DNA from: SZUA-36 sp963704855
GTDB taxonomy: Bacteria; Pseudomonadota; Gammaproteobacteria; Xanthomonadales; SZUA-36
NCBI GenBank assembly: GCA_963704855.1
Contig: CAVPHY010000010.1
Span: forward strand, 1-64,000
Direction: 5' to 3'
Length of the DNA: 64,000 nt
In this document: in pieces, positions 24,341 through 33,993 of the stretch
How positions within the stretch are numbered: the stretch's first letter is position 1
How the letters are laid out: each line of letters begins with the position of its first letter
The notes under the pieces: generated by a model
The model's database searches: none
The model's input: only the letters and a program-made list of their open reading frames with translations
What the model was told of the DNA's origin: nothing
Position numbers and translations under genes: made by a program

Positions 24341-27049
24341 ATGCGCGAGATCCATTTTCCGGAGAAAGACAAACCACTACGCGAAGATGTTCGCGTGCTC
24401 GGGGCACTTGTTGGCGAAATGCTGGCGGAGCAGGAGAACCCGGGGTTTCTGCAAAAAGTTGAAGCCGTGCGCCGGGCTGCCATTGAACGGCGCGAGGGCA
24501 AGCCCGGTGCGGCAGACCTGCTGGATGAGTTGCTCGCCGGTATGGACGTCACCGAGGCCGGGCGGTTGGTGCGGGCATTTACCACCTACTTCCAGGTGGT
24601 CAACCTGGCAGAGAAGGTCCACCGCATACGACGGCGGCGGGATTACCTGCGGCGGGGCGAGAAAGCGCAACCGGGCGGTCTGCTGGCGGTTATGCAGGAA
24701 CTCAAACCCCACTCGCTCGATGAGGTGATGCGCGAGCTCAACAAGCTGAGTATTGAGCCCGTGATGACAGCGCACCCCACTGAATCCACGCGCCGCACCC
24801 TGCTTGAAAAGGAACAGATGATCCTGCGCAGGCTGGTCGAGCGGCTGGATCCATCGAGAACACCCGAAGCGGAAACCGCCGCCCTGGAGCGCATACGAGC
24901 GGCGGTTACCAGCAACTGGCAGACCGAGATGTATCCTGAACAAAAGCTTTCGGTCAAAAATGAAATGGAGCACGTGTTGTTCTATCTCACCGATGTGCTC
25001 TATCGGATCGTTCCGCCCTTTTACGAGAGCCTGCAGCAGGCGCTGGCATCCAGCTGGCAGGGCGTACCCGAGCGGGCCTTGCCGACCCTGCTTCATTTTG
25101 GCTCCTGGGTGGGTGGCGATATGGATGGCAACCCCAATGTCGATGCGCACACGATCCGCCGCTCCCTGGAATACCATCGCAGTGAGATCATAAAAAAATA
25201 TTTGCCTGAAATGCATTCACTCTCGAGGTTTCTCAGCCAGTCGCTGACCGAGGTTGCAGTCAGCCAGGAAGTCATGCATCAGCTGCAAAAGTACACTGAA
25301 ATGCTGCCGGATGAAGCTGAGAAAATTGGCCAGCGTATCCGCAATATGCCCTACCGCTGCCTGCTCAAGCTGATGATGGCGCGGATGCAAAGGGTGCGCA
25401 ATGACGCGGTAGGCGCTTACCGTAACACGGCGGAATTCAGGGCTGATCTTGAGTTGATCCGGCAGTCATTACAAAAAAACAAGGGCCAGCACGCCGGTGT
25501 ATTTGCGCTTAACCGTTTGCAGATCCGTGAAAGGACTTTTGGCTTTCATCTCGCCACGCTCGATATCCGCCAGGATTCGCTGGTGCACCGGCAGGCGATC
25601 GCACAGATACTTGAAGACGATACCTGGCTCGACCTGGATGCCGGAACAAGGGCTGACCGTTTGTCCGGTTTTCTTCAGTCCGGCCAGTTGCCCGGCTTGC
25701 CTGCCGGCTTACCAAACGATGGGCTGGTTGAAAAAACACTCGGCGTTTTTCAAAGCATCAGCTGGGGGCAGCAACACTTCGGCCGGCGCGCGCTGGGACC
25801 TTATATCATCAGCATGACCCAGGGAGCAGATGATGTTTTAAGTGTCCTGTTCCTGGCCCGCATGGCCGGGCTGGTCGATGCGGATAACAATGTGCCACTG
25901 GATGTCGCACCCCTGCTGGAAACCGTTGATGACCTGCAGCATGGCGAGGCCATACTGGAACGATTGTTCAATGATCCGGCCTACCAGGCCCACCTTGCCG
26001 CGCGCGAAAAACGCCAGATCATCATGGTGGGCTATTCCGATTCCAACAAGGATGGCGGTTTGATTTCCGCCCGCTGGGCACTCGCCACCGCGCAGTCCCA
26101 GCTGGCCCGGACCTGTGAAAAGTATTCGGTCAACCATGGCTTCTTCCATGGCCGCGGCGGAACCGTCAGCCGTGGCGGTGGCAATGTGGCCGGCGGTATT
26201 CTTGGCGCGCCCGCCGGAACGGTGAATGGATATCTGAGGGTTACCGAGCAGGGTGAGGTGATCAACCAGAAGTATGGCAACCGCTCTTTGGCCGAACGCA
26301 ATCTCGAACTGGCAACCGCCGCAACATTGAAAAGCAGCCTGGTCGCCGCAGCGCTTCCGGAACCGCAGTGGCAGCAGGTGATGAGTTCGATGGCCGATTC
26401 ATCCAAACAAACCTACCGCGCCCTCGTCTATGAACATCCGCAGTTTACGGATTATTTTCGCCATGCGACGCCGATCGATGTGATTGAGCGTATGGGTATT
26501 GGTTCACGCCCGGCTTCGCGTCGTTCGGGCGCCGGAGTACAGAACCTGCGCGCCATTCCGTGGGTGTTTTCCTGGGCCCAGTGCCGCATCGGTCTGCCGG
26601 CAGCTTACGGAATGGGCACGGCGCTCGCGGCGGCCCGGGAGCAATTTGGAATCGATACCTTAAAGGCCATGAATAAAGGCTGGTTGTTTTTCAGCAGCAT
26701 GTTATCGGATGTCGAAATGGCCCTGGCAAAATCCGACCTTGATATCGGCCGGCATTACCGGTTGCTGGCGCCCGCACCCAGCCGGGTAATTTTTGAGCTG
26801 ATCGATACCGAGCTCAGGCTGGCGCGCGCTGAGATTCTCAGCATCAAGGAACAGGATGACCTGCTTGACCGGGAACCAACCCTGCAAAGATCGATCCGCT
26901 TGCGCAACCCCTATGTGGACCCGATGAGCCTGTTACAGGTGGATTTGTTGAAACGCTGGCGGGCAACTGATTGCCGGGACGCTGCACTGCTCGAGGCCTT
27001 ACTGGTAACGGTAAACGGCATTGCACGCGGCATTCAGAACACCGGCTGA
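24341..27049 (+). CDS. ppc: Phosphoenolpyruvate carboxylase
   Basis: A 902-residue cytoplasmic enzyme that carboxylates phosphoenolpyruvate to oxaloacetate and refills the TCA cycle. Catalytic His is in VMTAHPTESTRR near residue 146. The second signature is GYSDSNKDGG near residue 567, followed by the loop FFHGRGGTVSRGGG and the active-site Arg pair in GIGSRPASRR. The C-terminus is the invariant QNTG. Length fits the bacterial enzyme (about 880-930). The ATG at 24341 begins MREIHFPEKDKPLREDVRVL. It stands alone. Confidence 0.97.
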   Translation: MREIHFPEKDKPLREDVRVLGALVGEMLAEQENPGFLQKVEAVRRAAIERREGKPGAADLLDELLAGMDVTEAGRLVRAFTTYFQVVNLAEKVHRIRRRRDYLRRGEKAQPGGLLAVMQELKPHSLDEVMRELNKLSIEPVMTAHPTESTRRTLLEKEQMILRRLVERLDPSRTPEAETAALERIRAAVTSNWQTEMYPEQKLSVKNEMEHVLFYLTDVLYRIVPPFYESLQQALASSWQGVPERALPTLLHFGSWVGGDMDGNPNVDAHTIRRSLEYHRSEIIKKYLPEMHSLSRFLSQSLTEVAVSQEVMHQLQKYTEMLPDEAEKIGQRIRNMPYRCLLKLMMARMQRVRNDAVGAYRNTAEFRADLELIRQSLQKNKGQHAGVFALNRLQIRERTFGFHLATLDIRQDSLVHRQAIAQILEDDTWLDLDAGTRADRLSGFLQSGQLPGLPAGLPNDGLVEKTLGVFQSISWGQQHFGRRALGPYIISMTQGADDVLSVLFLARMAGLVDADNNVPLDVAPLLETVDDLQHGEAILERLFNDPAYQAHLAAREKRQIIMVGYSDSNKDGGLISARWALATAQSQLARTCEKYSVNHGFFHGRGGTVSRGGGNVAGGILGAPAGTVNGYLRVTEQGEVINQKYGNRSLAERNLELATAATLKSSLVAAALPEPQWQQVMSSMADSSKQTYRALVYEHPQFTDYFRHATPIDVIERMGIGSRPASRRSGAGVQNLRAIPWVFSWAQCRIGLPAAYGMGTALAAAREQFGIDTLKAMNKGWLFFSSMLSDVEMALAKSDLDIGRHYRLLAPAPSRVIFELIDTELRLARAEILSIKEQDDLLDREPTLQRSIRLRNPYVDPMSLLQVDLLKRWRATDCRDAALLEALLVTVNGIARGIQNTG

Positions 27050-27204
27050 AGCGCCCGGAAACACGTATTGCCAAATATCGGATTGAATGTTCAGCCGCGG
27101 GTCATTGGAAAAAGGGTGCCATTTGCGTAAGGCACAGCGGACATTAACTTAATCTTTCGCGCCGTTATCGCGAGCGGGGCAGGGATTTTTTCGCAGGTAA
27201 AGAA

Positions 27205-28105
27205 ATGAAACTCAGGTATTACATTTGTGATGTATTCACCGACCAGCGCTTTGGCGGCAATCAGCTGGCCGTATTGACCGGATGCCACGGGATTGAACGA
27301 CACGCAGATGCAGCAGATTGCCAGGGAATTCAATTTTTCGGAAAGCACCTTTGTTTTTCCAGCGGATGCGGGTCACACGCGCAGGGTGCAGATATTCACC
27401 CCGTCAAGGGAAGTGCCTTTCGCCGGGCACCCGAATATCGGTACGGCATTTGTACTGGCGACCCGTGGTGAGCTTGAAGCATTTGATGGCTCAACCGACA
27501 TCGTCTTCGAGGAAAAGGCCGGCCTGGTCGGTATCAGCATAGGCCGCTCTGATGCGGGAAAGATCAGCTGTGAACTGAAGGCGCCACAGGTGCTTTCTTT
27601 GGGAGAGGTTTTACCCGTCGGGATGGTGGCTGATGCAGTATCCTTATCAAAGAGCGATATCGTCACCGACACCCATCCACCGATGCTTGCGTCAGTTGGT
27701 TTGCCGTTCGTGATGGTGGAACTGCGGGATCAATCAGCGCTGCAGAAGGCGAAGATCAATGCCAGTGGCTTTGAGCAGATTGCAGCGTTGGGTGTCATGC
27801 CGGATATTCATCTTTATGTGCGAAGCCAAGATGCGTTTGATATCCGGGCACGCATGTTTGCGCCCCATGATGGCGTGCCGGAAGACCCTGCAACAGGAAG
27901 CGCCAACTGCGCCCTGGCTGGATTGCTGGGGCATTTCCACCCCTCACAAACCGGCATACTCAAATGGCGAATCGCCCAGGGCGTCGAAATGGGTCGTCCC
28001 AGCGTCTTGCATGCACGTGCGGAGAAACGGGATGGAAAAGTGCTTTCCACCTGGATTGGCGGAAGTTGCGTAATGGTAAGTGAAGGACATATTTATGTTG
28101 ACTAA
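27205..28105 (+). CDS. PhzF-family isomerase/epimerase (one frameshift near 27281)
   Basis: About 300 residues of the PhzF/DapF-fold family. It opens YYICDVFTDQRFGGNQLAVL, then the frame breaks; dropping one G from accggatg gives TDATGLNDTQMQQIAREFNF and the rest to base 28105. Family motifs are ESTFVFP (catalytic Glu in the FSEST segment), VPFAGHPNIGT and EDPATGSANCALAG. The gene length is one over a multiple of three, consistent with a single inserted base. Members isomerise phenazine precursors or unknown substrates. Its stop lies 11 bases inside the next gene, so the two may be co-transcribed. Confidence 0.85.
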
Positions 28106-29297
28106 GAAAACCCTGGCGCGACGCCAGTTAATCCAGTTCCTCGTTGCCAGCCCATTGTTGGCAGGGCTCAGACCGGGCCGCTTGCTGGCTGATACGTTGC
28201 TCAGCACGATCACCGCCGCTGGGGATGCCCTGGATGTGTTTGATTTTCAACGCGTGGCGGAACAGGTCTTACCGCCTGCGCACTATGGCTACCTGGCCAC
28301 CGGCACCGATGGTGATGAAACACTGCATGCCAACCGGAAAGCCTTTGATAAGTTGTATTTGCGCGCCTTGCGCATGGTCGATACCGCCAACGTGGATACG
28401 CGTCTCGAGTTGCTCGGCCAGCAGCTGAGCTCGCCGATTGTCATCGCACCGGTTGGCAGCCAGCGGGCGTTTCACGAGGATGGCGAACTGGCAACCGCGA
28501 GGGCCGCACGCTCGCGTGACCATTTACAGATTCTCTCCAACGTATCAACCACTTCCATCGAGGATGTCATCGCAGCACGCGGTGCACCGGTGTGGTCGCA
28601 GCTGTACCCGACCTCCGATTGGTCGGTGGCGGAAAAGATGATCAAACGGGCCGAAAAGGCCGGCGCACCGGTGGTCGTGTTAACGGTGGATCTGCATTCC
28701 GGCAGTAACCGGGTCGCCATGATGCGCTATATCAGGAAGGACGAGCGCGATTGTTCAGCTTGCCATGACCAGGCCCGTGAGGATGCATGGCTTGATCGCA
28801 AGCCCATGTACGAAGGCACCGGCGCCACCACTGCGGGCTTCGATACGCCCGGTATGACCTGGGATTTTGTCGAGCGTTTGAAGGGCAGCACCGGTATGAA
28901 GGTGGTGATCAAGGGTATCGTCACGGCCGAGGACGCCCAAAGCGCCGTGCAGCATGGCGTGGACGCGGTCATCGTTTCCAATCACGGCGGGCGGGCGGAA
29001 GCCAGCGGTTGGGCGACACTGGATAGTCTTCCCGAAGTTGTTAATGCAGTCGATGGCGCCATTCCGGTGATGGTCGATAGTGGCTTCCGCCGTGGCACCG
29101 ATATTTTCAAGGCGCTGGCGCTGGGTGCAGATGCGGTCTGTATCGGCAGGGCCTACCTGTGGGGTCTCGCGGCCTTCGGACAGCCGGGCGTGGAGAAGGT
29201 ACTGGATATCCTGCGCGCGGAGCTGGCGATGGTAATGGGCCAGATGGGCACACCTTCCCTGAAGGATATCGGCCTGAACAGTATCGGGCGGCACTGA
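28095..29297 (+). CDS. FMN-dependent alpha-hydroxy-acid oxidase/dehydrogenase, probably Tat-exported
   Basis: About 400 residues from the ATG at 28095, which has gaagga 7 bases upstream. The N-terminus LARRQLIQFLVASPLLAG resembles a twin-arginine signal. The FMN alpha-hydroxy-acid domain has PIVIAPVGSQRAFHEDGE, LSNVSTTSIEDV, VVVLTVDLH, the lysine in KVVIKGIVT, the catalytic His in VSNHGGRAE and VMVDSGFRRGTDIFKALALG. It oxidises lactate-type 2-hydroxy acids to keto acids. Export of an FMN enzyme would need Tat, matching the signal. The usual Q-L-D after NHGGR is A-E-A-S here, so substrate range may differ. Confidence 0.88.
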   Translation: MLTKKTLARRQLIQFLVASPLLAGLRPGRLLADTLLSTITAAGDALDVFDFQRVAEQVLPPAHYGYLATGTDGDETLHANRKAFDKLYLRALRMVDTANVDTRLELLGQQLSSPIVIAPVGSQRAFHEDGELATARAARSRDHLQILSNVSTTSIEDVIAARGAPVWSQLYPTSDWSVAEKMIKRAEKAGAPVVVLTVDLHSGSNRVAMMRYIRKDERDCSACHDQAREDAWLDRKPMYEGTGATTAGFDTPGMTWDFVERLKGSTGMKVVIKGIVTAEDAQSAVQHGVDAVIVSNHGGRAEASGWATLDSLPEVVNAVDGAIPVMVDSGFRRGTDIFKALALGADAVCIGRAYLWGLAAFGQPGVEKVLDILRAELAMVMGQMGTPSLKDIGLNSIGRH

Positions 29298-29322
29298 CCG
29301 AGCCCGAGCCTGTTTAGCAATA

Positions 29323-30921
29323 CTACCTGCGGGTTTCTCCGGCCGCTTTCTCGGCCTCTTCCTCGGCCTGGGTGGCATCCAGGTACTTCTGCTGGTCGCG
29401 GTAATAGTCGTCGATGGCGTGCTCGGATGATAGCGGGCTTAAGTAGTGTTCCGCGGTGAGGCCTTCCCTGTTCATCGCCAGTCCCGTCAGGCAGGCCTTG
29501 ATGATATGCGCGCTGTTGAGCGTGGTTTTGTAGGTGGGGTCCAGCGCCGGATGCAGTTCGACCAGGTCGAAACCAACCACGTTGGATTCGGCGCACAGGC
29601 GGCGCACGATGGGTATCGCCTCGCGCATGGTGATACCGCCGGGAACGGGTGTACCGGTCGCTACCGTGTAGGCGGGATCGAGCACGTCGATATCGAATGA
29701 GATGTGCAGCTTGCGGCCTTCTTCACTGGCCTCGGCGACAATCCGGTCGAGTACCGCTTTCCAGCCCCGCGCCTCTACCTCGGCCATGGTGTGATAGCGC
29801 ATCCCCTGTTCGCGCATCCATTTAAAGCCGGTCTTGTCGGGGCCGCTTGAGCGCAGCCCGACCTGGATGTAATCGGCGGCCCGCACATGGCCTTCGTTGA
29901 TCAGCCGGTACACGGGGTAGCCGTGGCCGATCAGGTGGGTTCCGCCCCACCACGCGTCGTAATGCGAGTCGAAGTGGATTACCGAGACCTTTTCCTTGCC
30001 ATACACATCCGCCAAACCGGCAACATTGGGATACTCGAGTGAATGATCGCCGCCAACGATCATCGGTATCGCACCGGTACTGGCGATCTCGCGTACGATT
30101 TCCCGCACGTGACGCATGGAGCGCTCGGTGCTGTTGTTGTCGACGGCGACATCACCGTAATCCACGATGTTTAAAACCTTGGAAGCATTGATCTGAACAT
30201 ACTGGTCCGCACCACCCATGGGCCAGCCCAGCAGGCGCAGATCCGCAGTGGCGCGTTGCCCCGAGTCGCGCCAGCCCGAGCCCATGTTCAGTGGCGCACC
30301 GAGGATTGCAACATCGACTTTACCGGCGACCAGGTCTTCCTTCGACAGCGCCAACGGATGCCCGCCAAAGGTGGGTGGGCCGCCATCACCATCATAACGG
30401 CCGAGTTCGATCGGGCCGGCTTCGCGTTTCGGGTCCATGCTTCGCGGCCGCTGCAGGCGCCAGGCGTTAAAATCGGGTGAGGCGGTATTCAACGGAATAC
30501 CGGGCTCGTCGCGGCCTTCCTTGTACTGGTTGTGCTCGACCACCAGCTGCATCACATTGATCCAGGCCTTTACTTCTTTTGGCGATCGCTTGTTAAGCGC
30601 CTCTACCGTGTCTTCTGCCGAGCCGGTAAACGTCCTGGCCTCGTCACTCTTCAGAAACTCGATTTCATCCGCCGTCAGCAATTCGAGCTTTGGCGCCACG
30701 CTTTCGGGCAACTCTATCGGTGGCTTGTCTTCATCGCGCGGGTCTTTGCTATCAAATGGATAAGGCTGCTCACCCGTTACGTGTTCGGGTGTTGCAACTG
30801 GTTCGAGTGCTGTCACGGGTTCGGGTGTTGCCACGGTCTCGTCTGAGGCCATGGCAAGTGGGGTCACCGCTAATGCCAGCACGAGCAGGGCGGCGCGAGC
30901 GTCAATCGAATCAAGTCTCAT
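29323..30921 (-). CDS. Exported ureohydrolase (agmatinase/arginase family)
   Basis: A 532-residue protein with a signal peptide (residues 1-25, ALLVLALAVTPLAMAS) and a proline/threonine-rich spacer (EPVTALEPVATPEHVTG). A helical region of about 130 residues precedes the ureohydrolase domain (about 195-500). All six manganese ligands of the family are present: GGDHS, HFDSHYDAW (D, H, D) and SFDIDVLDPA (D, D). It should hydrolyse a guanidino compound to urea outside the cytoplasm, which is unusual because arginase and agmatinase normally act inside. It is the downstream gene of a pair with a degenerate paralogue 30 bases upstream. Confidence 0.88.
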   Translation of the reverse strand: MRLDSIDARAALLVLALAVTPLAMASDETVATPEPVTALEPVATPEHVTGEQPYPFDSKDPRDEDKPPIELPESVAPKLELLTADEIEFLKSDEARTFTGSAEDTVEALNKRSPKEVKAWINVMQLVVEHNQYKEGRDEPGIPLNTASPDFNAWRLQRPRSMDPKREAGPIELGRYDGDGGPPTFGGHPLALSKEDLVAGKVDVAILGAPLNMGSGWRDSGQRATADLRLLGWPMGGADQYVQINASKVLNIVDYGDVAVDNNSTERSMRHVREIVREIASTGAIPMIVGGDHSLEYPNVAGLADVYGKEKVSVIHFDSHYDAWWGGTHLIGHGYPVYRLINEGHVRAADYIQVGLRSSGPDKTGFKWMREQGMRYHTMAEVEARGWKAVLDRIVAEASEEGRKLHISFDIDVLDPAYTVATGTPVPGGITMREAIPIVRRLCAESNVVGFDLVELHPALDPTYKTTLNSAHIIKACLTGLAMNREGLTAEHYLSPLSSEHAIDDYYRDQQKYLDATQAEEEAEKAAGETRR

Positions 30922-30951
30922 GATAAATTCCTTAACGGGGTCCGCTGCCTG

Positions 30952-32346
30952 TTATGGCTGGCCATGGTCGAGCGCCAGGGGGTGAACATAGTTGGCACCA
31001 AGGCCGTTCCTGCGCAGGGCAATTCCGACCAGGCAGGCGTTGAGCACGGCATTGGCATTGAGTACCGACAGCCGCGAGAGGTCCAGCATTGGCGCCATAT
31101 CGGTAATTTCAAAACCGACGATGTCTTTTGCTGCGCACACATGACGGATGGCCCGTGTGACTTCCTCGATACGCAAGCCGTTGGAAGTGATGCGACCTGC
31201 GGCAAGCATATCGGTCGGGTTGACCACGCTTACATCGATAGAAACGAAGAAGGCATCCGGCCCACTCTCGACTTCCTGCAGCACGCGCTTGAGTACATCG
31301 TCGAAACCGCGCTGCTGGATTTCGGCCATCGTGTGATAGCGCACCTTCTGTTCACGCAGCCATTGCAGTGTTTCAACATCCACAGCGGGACCCCGCAGCC
31401 CCACCTGGATGGTGTCACTGCCGTTCACGATACCTTCATCCAGCAGCAGGAATATCGACTGGCGGTCGGATACCGTGTGGTCCCCAAAACGCTCAGCGTC
31501 GGGATGCGCGTTAAGCTGCAGCAACCCGAAAGGTTTATCGCCGCGCGCCCGGGCGACACCCTTCACACCGGGGTAGAGCATGGAGGTATCGCCGCCGACC
31601 AGCATGGGTATGGCGCCGGTGCCTGCGGTTTCGGCCACCATGTCGGTGACATGGCTGATGGTAAGTTCGGTGGCCAGCCAGTCGACGGAAAAATCGCCGT
31701 AATCGACCAGCGTCAACACTTCATCCGGCTTGATAAGCGATTGCACATCCGGCATCGCGATGGTATTGGTGGCACGCATTGCATTCGGGCCATTACCGGC
31801 ATCACGGCGGCCACTGCTCGCGTTATTTGGTACCCCGATGATGGCCACATCCACATTGCCCGCGACCAGGTCTTCCGGCCAGATAGCGACTCTTGCACCG
31901 GCAAACGTCGGCACACCGGATTGTGGAAACTGGTAACGATGCACACTGAACGGGCCCGGGTCACGCTCCATTTCGCGCAGCAGGGCAGGCGTCGGCAGCT
32001 TGCCCTTGTTGAACCGTTTGGAATTAATGTTAAGCGGTGTCGCACCCATATCACGTTCAGGGTCGTAGCCCATCTCATTGGCGAGCACCATCAAGTCGGT
32101 CACCAGGGTTTGCAGGCTTTCGGTATCGCGTGTGGCCAGCTCATGTTCCAGCTGCTGCCGGGGAAGAAACTTCAGAACCGCGCCGGATGTCAGGAATTCA
32201 ACCTGGTCATAATCCAGTGAACGTACCTGTGTTTGCAGTTCATCCGGTATGGCCCACTGTGCCAGCGCAGACTGAAAGGGCAGCAGTAAACACATCAGGA
32301 TTAGCGTGATCAATGCAGTATGCATTATCGGGCCTCGAAATTTCAT
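30952..32346 (-). CDS. Exported ureohydrolase-like protein, metal site degenerate
   Basis: A 464-residue paralogue of the next gene. It has a signal peptide (LITLILMCLLLPFQSALAQ); the ATG at 32325, with gagg 8 bases ahead, may be the true start. The fold and spacing match the ureohydrolase family (VAIIGVPNNASSGRRDAGNG, PMLVGGDTSMLYPGV). However, three of six metal ligands are replaced: GGDHS is GGDTS, the first Asp of DAHxD is Asn (LNAHPDAE), and the second Asp of SxDxDxxDP is Ser (SIDVSVVNPT). It should not hold the dimanganese centre. It probably works as a regulatory or structural partner of the catalytic paralogue. The two genes are 30 bases apart on one strand. Confidence 0.85.
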   Translation of the reverse strand: MKFRGPIMHTALITLILMCLLLPFQSALAQWAIPDELQTQVRSLDYDQVEFLTSGAVLKFLPRQQLEHELATRDTESLQTLVTDLMVLANEMGYDPERDMGATPLNINSKRFNKGKLPTPALLREMERDPGPFSVHRYQFPQSGVPTFAGARVAIWPEDLVAGNVDVAIIGVPNNASSGRRDAGNGPNAMRATNTIAMPDVQSLIKPDEVLTLVDYGDFSVDWLATELTISHVTDMVAETAGTGAIPMLVGGDTSMLYPGVKGVARARGDKPFGLLQLNAHPDAERFGDHTVSDRQSIFLLLDEGIVNGSDTIQVGLRGPAVDVETLQWLREQKVRYHTMAEIQQRGFDDVLKRVLQEVESGPDAFFVSIDVSVVNPTDMLAAGRITSNGLRIEEVTRAIRHVCAAKDIVGFEITDMAPMLDLSRLSVLNANAVLNACLVGIALRRNGLGANYVHPLALDHGQP

Positions 32347-32548
32347 ATTATCCGCCTGGGTCGCTTGATTCTGGGTTCCATGAGTTCCTGGATTTTTATT
32401 GTTGTTTATTTTTTTTGGGTCGTTTTCGACCGCGAAACCGTCTGAAGGTAAAGCTGTGAATTACAGTACCCCTACGAGTATAGACGCAATTACAACAATG
32501 TTTCCTGGCATGAAAACCGGGCCTGGCTTTTGGTTAACGAACTGAAAT

Positions 32549-33064
32549 CTAGACTTCCTTGGCGCTGAACTCGGAAGCCACGAAGCGCACGAACACAAAG
32601 GCGGCCTGGCAAATATTGAATATCAAGGCAGCCAGGAACAGCGGGTAGTTCAGCCCTGGCCAGACATTGAAAACCACCAAAATCAACGCGGCCTGGTCCA
32701 GGAGCTCCAACGCAGAAACGACACCTACGGCAAAATTGTCCGGCGGAAACTTACCCTGTACCGGTTTGTAGGATTTGATAAACGAATAAATCACGCCGTA
32801 ATTCAACAGCAGTAATATGCCCGCAGAAACACCCCAGACCCAACGTTCTGACAGATGAAAGTTTGCTAATCCAACCGGTATCAAGGCGGCCACGACAACC
32901 ACCATGCTCGTGGAAATCACGATGCGCAGCCGCAATATATCGTGCAACGCATCCGCACGCGTACCACGCTGCCGCAGCACGCTTACCAGGGCGGCGAAGC
33001 CTGCGAAAGCGGCTGAGATTTCAGCAATATTTAATAAGTTGCCTGTCGTATCAAGTGCTGTCAT
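32549..33064 (-). CDS. Four-helix membrane protein of unknown function
   Basis: About 171 residues from ATG 33064 (MTALDTTGNLLNIAEISAAF). There are four hydrophobic segments: ISAAFAGFAALVSVL, ISTSMVVVVAALIPVGLA, WVWGVSAGILLLLNYGVIYS and LFLAALIFNICQAAFVFV. A longer start at 33133 is possible. Related small inner-membrane proteins are common and uncharacterised. It diverges from the CIA30-like gene with about 90 bases between them. Confidence 0.7.
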   Translation of the reverse strand: MTALDTTGNLLNIAEISAAFAGFAALVSVLRQRGTRADALHDILRLRIVISTSMVVVVAALIPVGLANFHLSERWVWGVSAGILLLLNYGVIYSFIKSYKPVQGKFPPDNFAVGVVSALELLDQAALILVVFNVWPGLNYPLFLAALIFNICQAAFVFVRFVASEFSAKEV

Positions 33065-33155
33065 GGCCAAATGTTTATCCGGGTTTGATCCGAAGCAGAC
33101 AATACACGCAATCGGCCACTGGCACAAAAACAAATAGAGACAAGGAGTCAGCGTC

Positions 33156-33713
33156 GTGATTTACAATATGCTTATGAGTGTAGCCGTAATGACAACAACC
33201 GTTCTCGGCATGGAAGCCAGTGGCTGGCGATCTATCAACGATGACGTGATGGGCGGGCTTTCATCGGGCGGCATGATGCAGTTTGACGAAGGCCTGCGGT
33301 TCACGGGAGAGATTTCCCTGGAAAATAACGGTGGTTTCTCCTCGGTCCGCAGACCGGTCGAGCAGGATCTTTCCGGCGTTACCCGCGTTCGCCTGGAGGT
33401 TCGTGGGGATGGGCGTGAGTATCAATTCCGCATCCGCCAGGATAGCCAGTTTGATGGCGTCGCCTGGCGCGCGATGTTTGCCACCAGGGATGAGTGGCAG
33501 GTGGTTGAGATAGCACTGGACGAGTTTGTACCGGTGTTCAGGGGCAGAACCGTTGCCGCAGCGGGTCCCGTGGTCGCATCTCAAATTCAGCAAATCGGCT
33601 TCCTGCTGGCCGATAAAAATGCCGGACGGTTTGAGTTGGAGATCAGGCGCATTGAATTCCTCGGGGCGCAAGAAATAAATGAACACATTGAATCCAAAAA
33701 AATTACTGAATAG
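33156..33713 (+). CDS. CIA30/NDUFAF1-like protein
   Basis: A 185-residue protein from GTG with aaggag about 10 bases upstream. The family signature is WRSINDDVMGGLSSGGM, followed by GEISLENNGGFSSVRRP and YQFRIRQDSQFDGVAWRAMF, the galactose-binding-like fold of CIA30. In mitochondria CIA30 assists complex I assembly, while bacterial members are mostly untested. The N-terminus (YNMLMSVAVMTTTVLGM) may be a weak signal. Its end overlaps the next gene by 35 bases. Confidence 0.85.
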   Translation: MIYNMLMSVAVMTTTVLGMEASGWRSINDDVMGGLSSGGMMQFDEGLRFTGEISLENNGGFSSVRRPVEQDLSGVTRVRLEVRGDGREYQFRIRQDSQFDGVAWRAMFATRDEWQVVEIALDEFVPVFRGRTVAAAGPVVASQIQQIGFLLADKNAGRFELEIRRIEFLGAQEINEHIESKKITE

Positions 33714-33894
33714 CAAATGGACCGCAGTAAACCCTGCCAACAAGGAAAAACACTTCCTGGTGACCGAAGTCGAATTTGACGAGAACGGTGCCGTTGTCCA
33801 TTGCCTGATTGAAGCCGTAATGACCCGGCGCGCAAAGGCAATTGAATGGAGCACGCTTAAAAATGTCGATCAGTGGATCTGCGGTTGGCATTAG
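33679..33894 (+). CDS. TIGR02450-type small Trp-rich protein
   Basis: A 71-residue protein: LNPKKLLNSKWTAVNPANKE, KHFLVTEVEFDENG and AIEWSTLKNVDQWICGWH. This is the full pattern of the small tryptophan-rich family TIGR02450, function unknown. It begins inside the 3' end of the CIA30-like gene in another frame, so the two are probably translationally coupled. Confidence 0.88.
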   Translation: MNTLNPKKLLNSKWTAVNPANKEKHFLVTEVEFDENGAVVHCLIEAVMTRRAKAIEWSTLKNVDQWICGWH

Positions 33895-33993
33895 AGCTTT
33901 ATTCCTGACCCCCAATTTTTAGCTGGCGCTACCCCACACCAATCTGAGAGGATAGCTCGCTTTGCTTACGCCATCCCACCCATGGAGAGTGCA

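Noticed and set aside
30964..32220. A 418-codon plus-strand open frame
   Set aside because: It is the antisense shadow of the degenerate ureohydrolase gene, whose family motifs and signal peptide are unmistakable.
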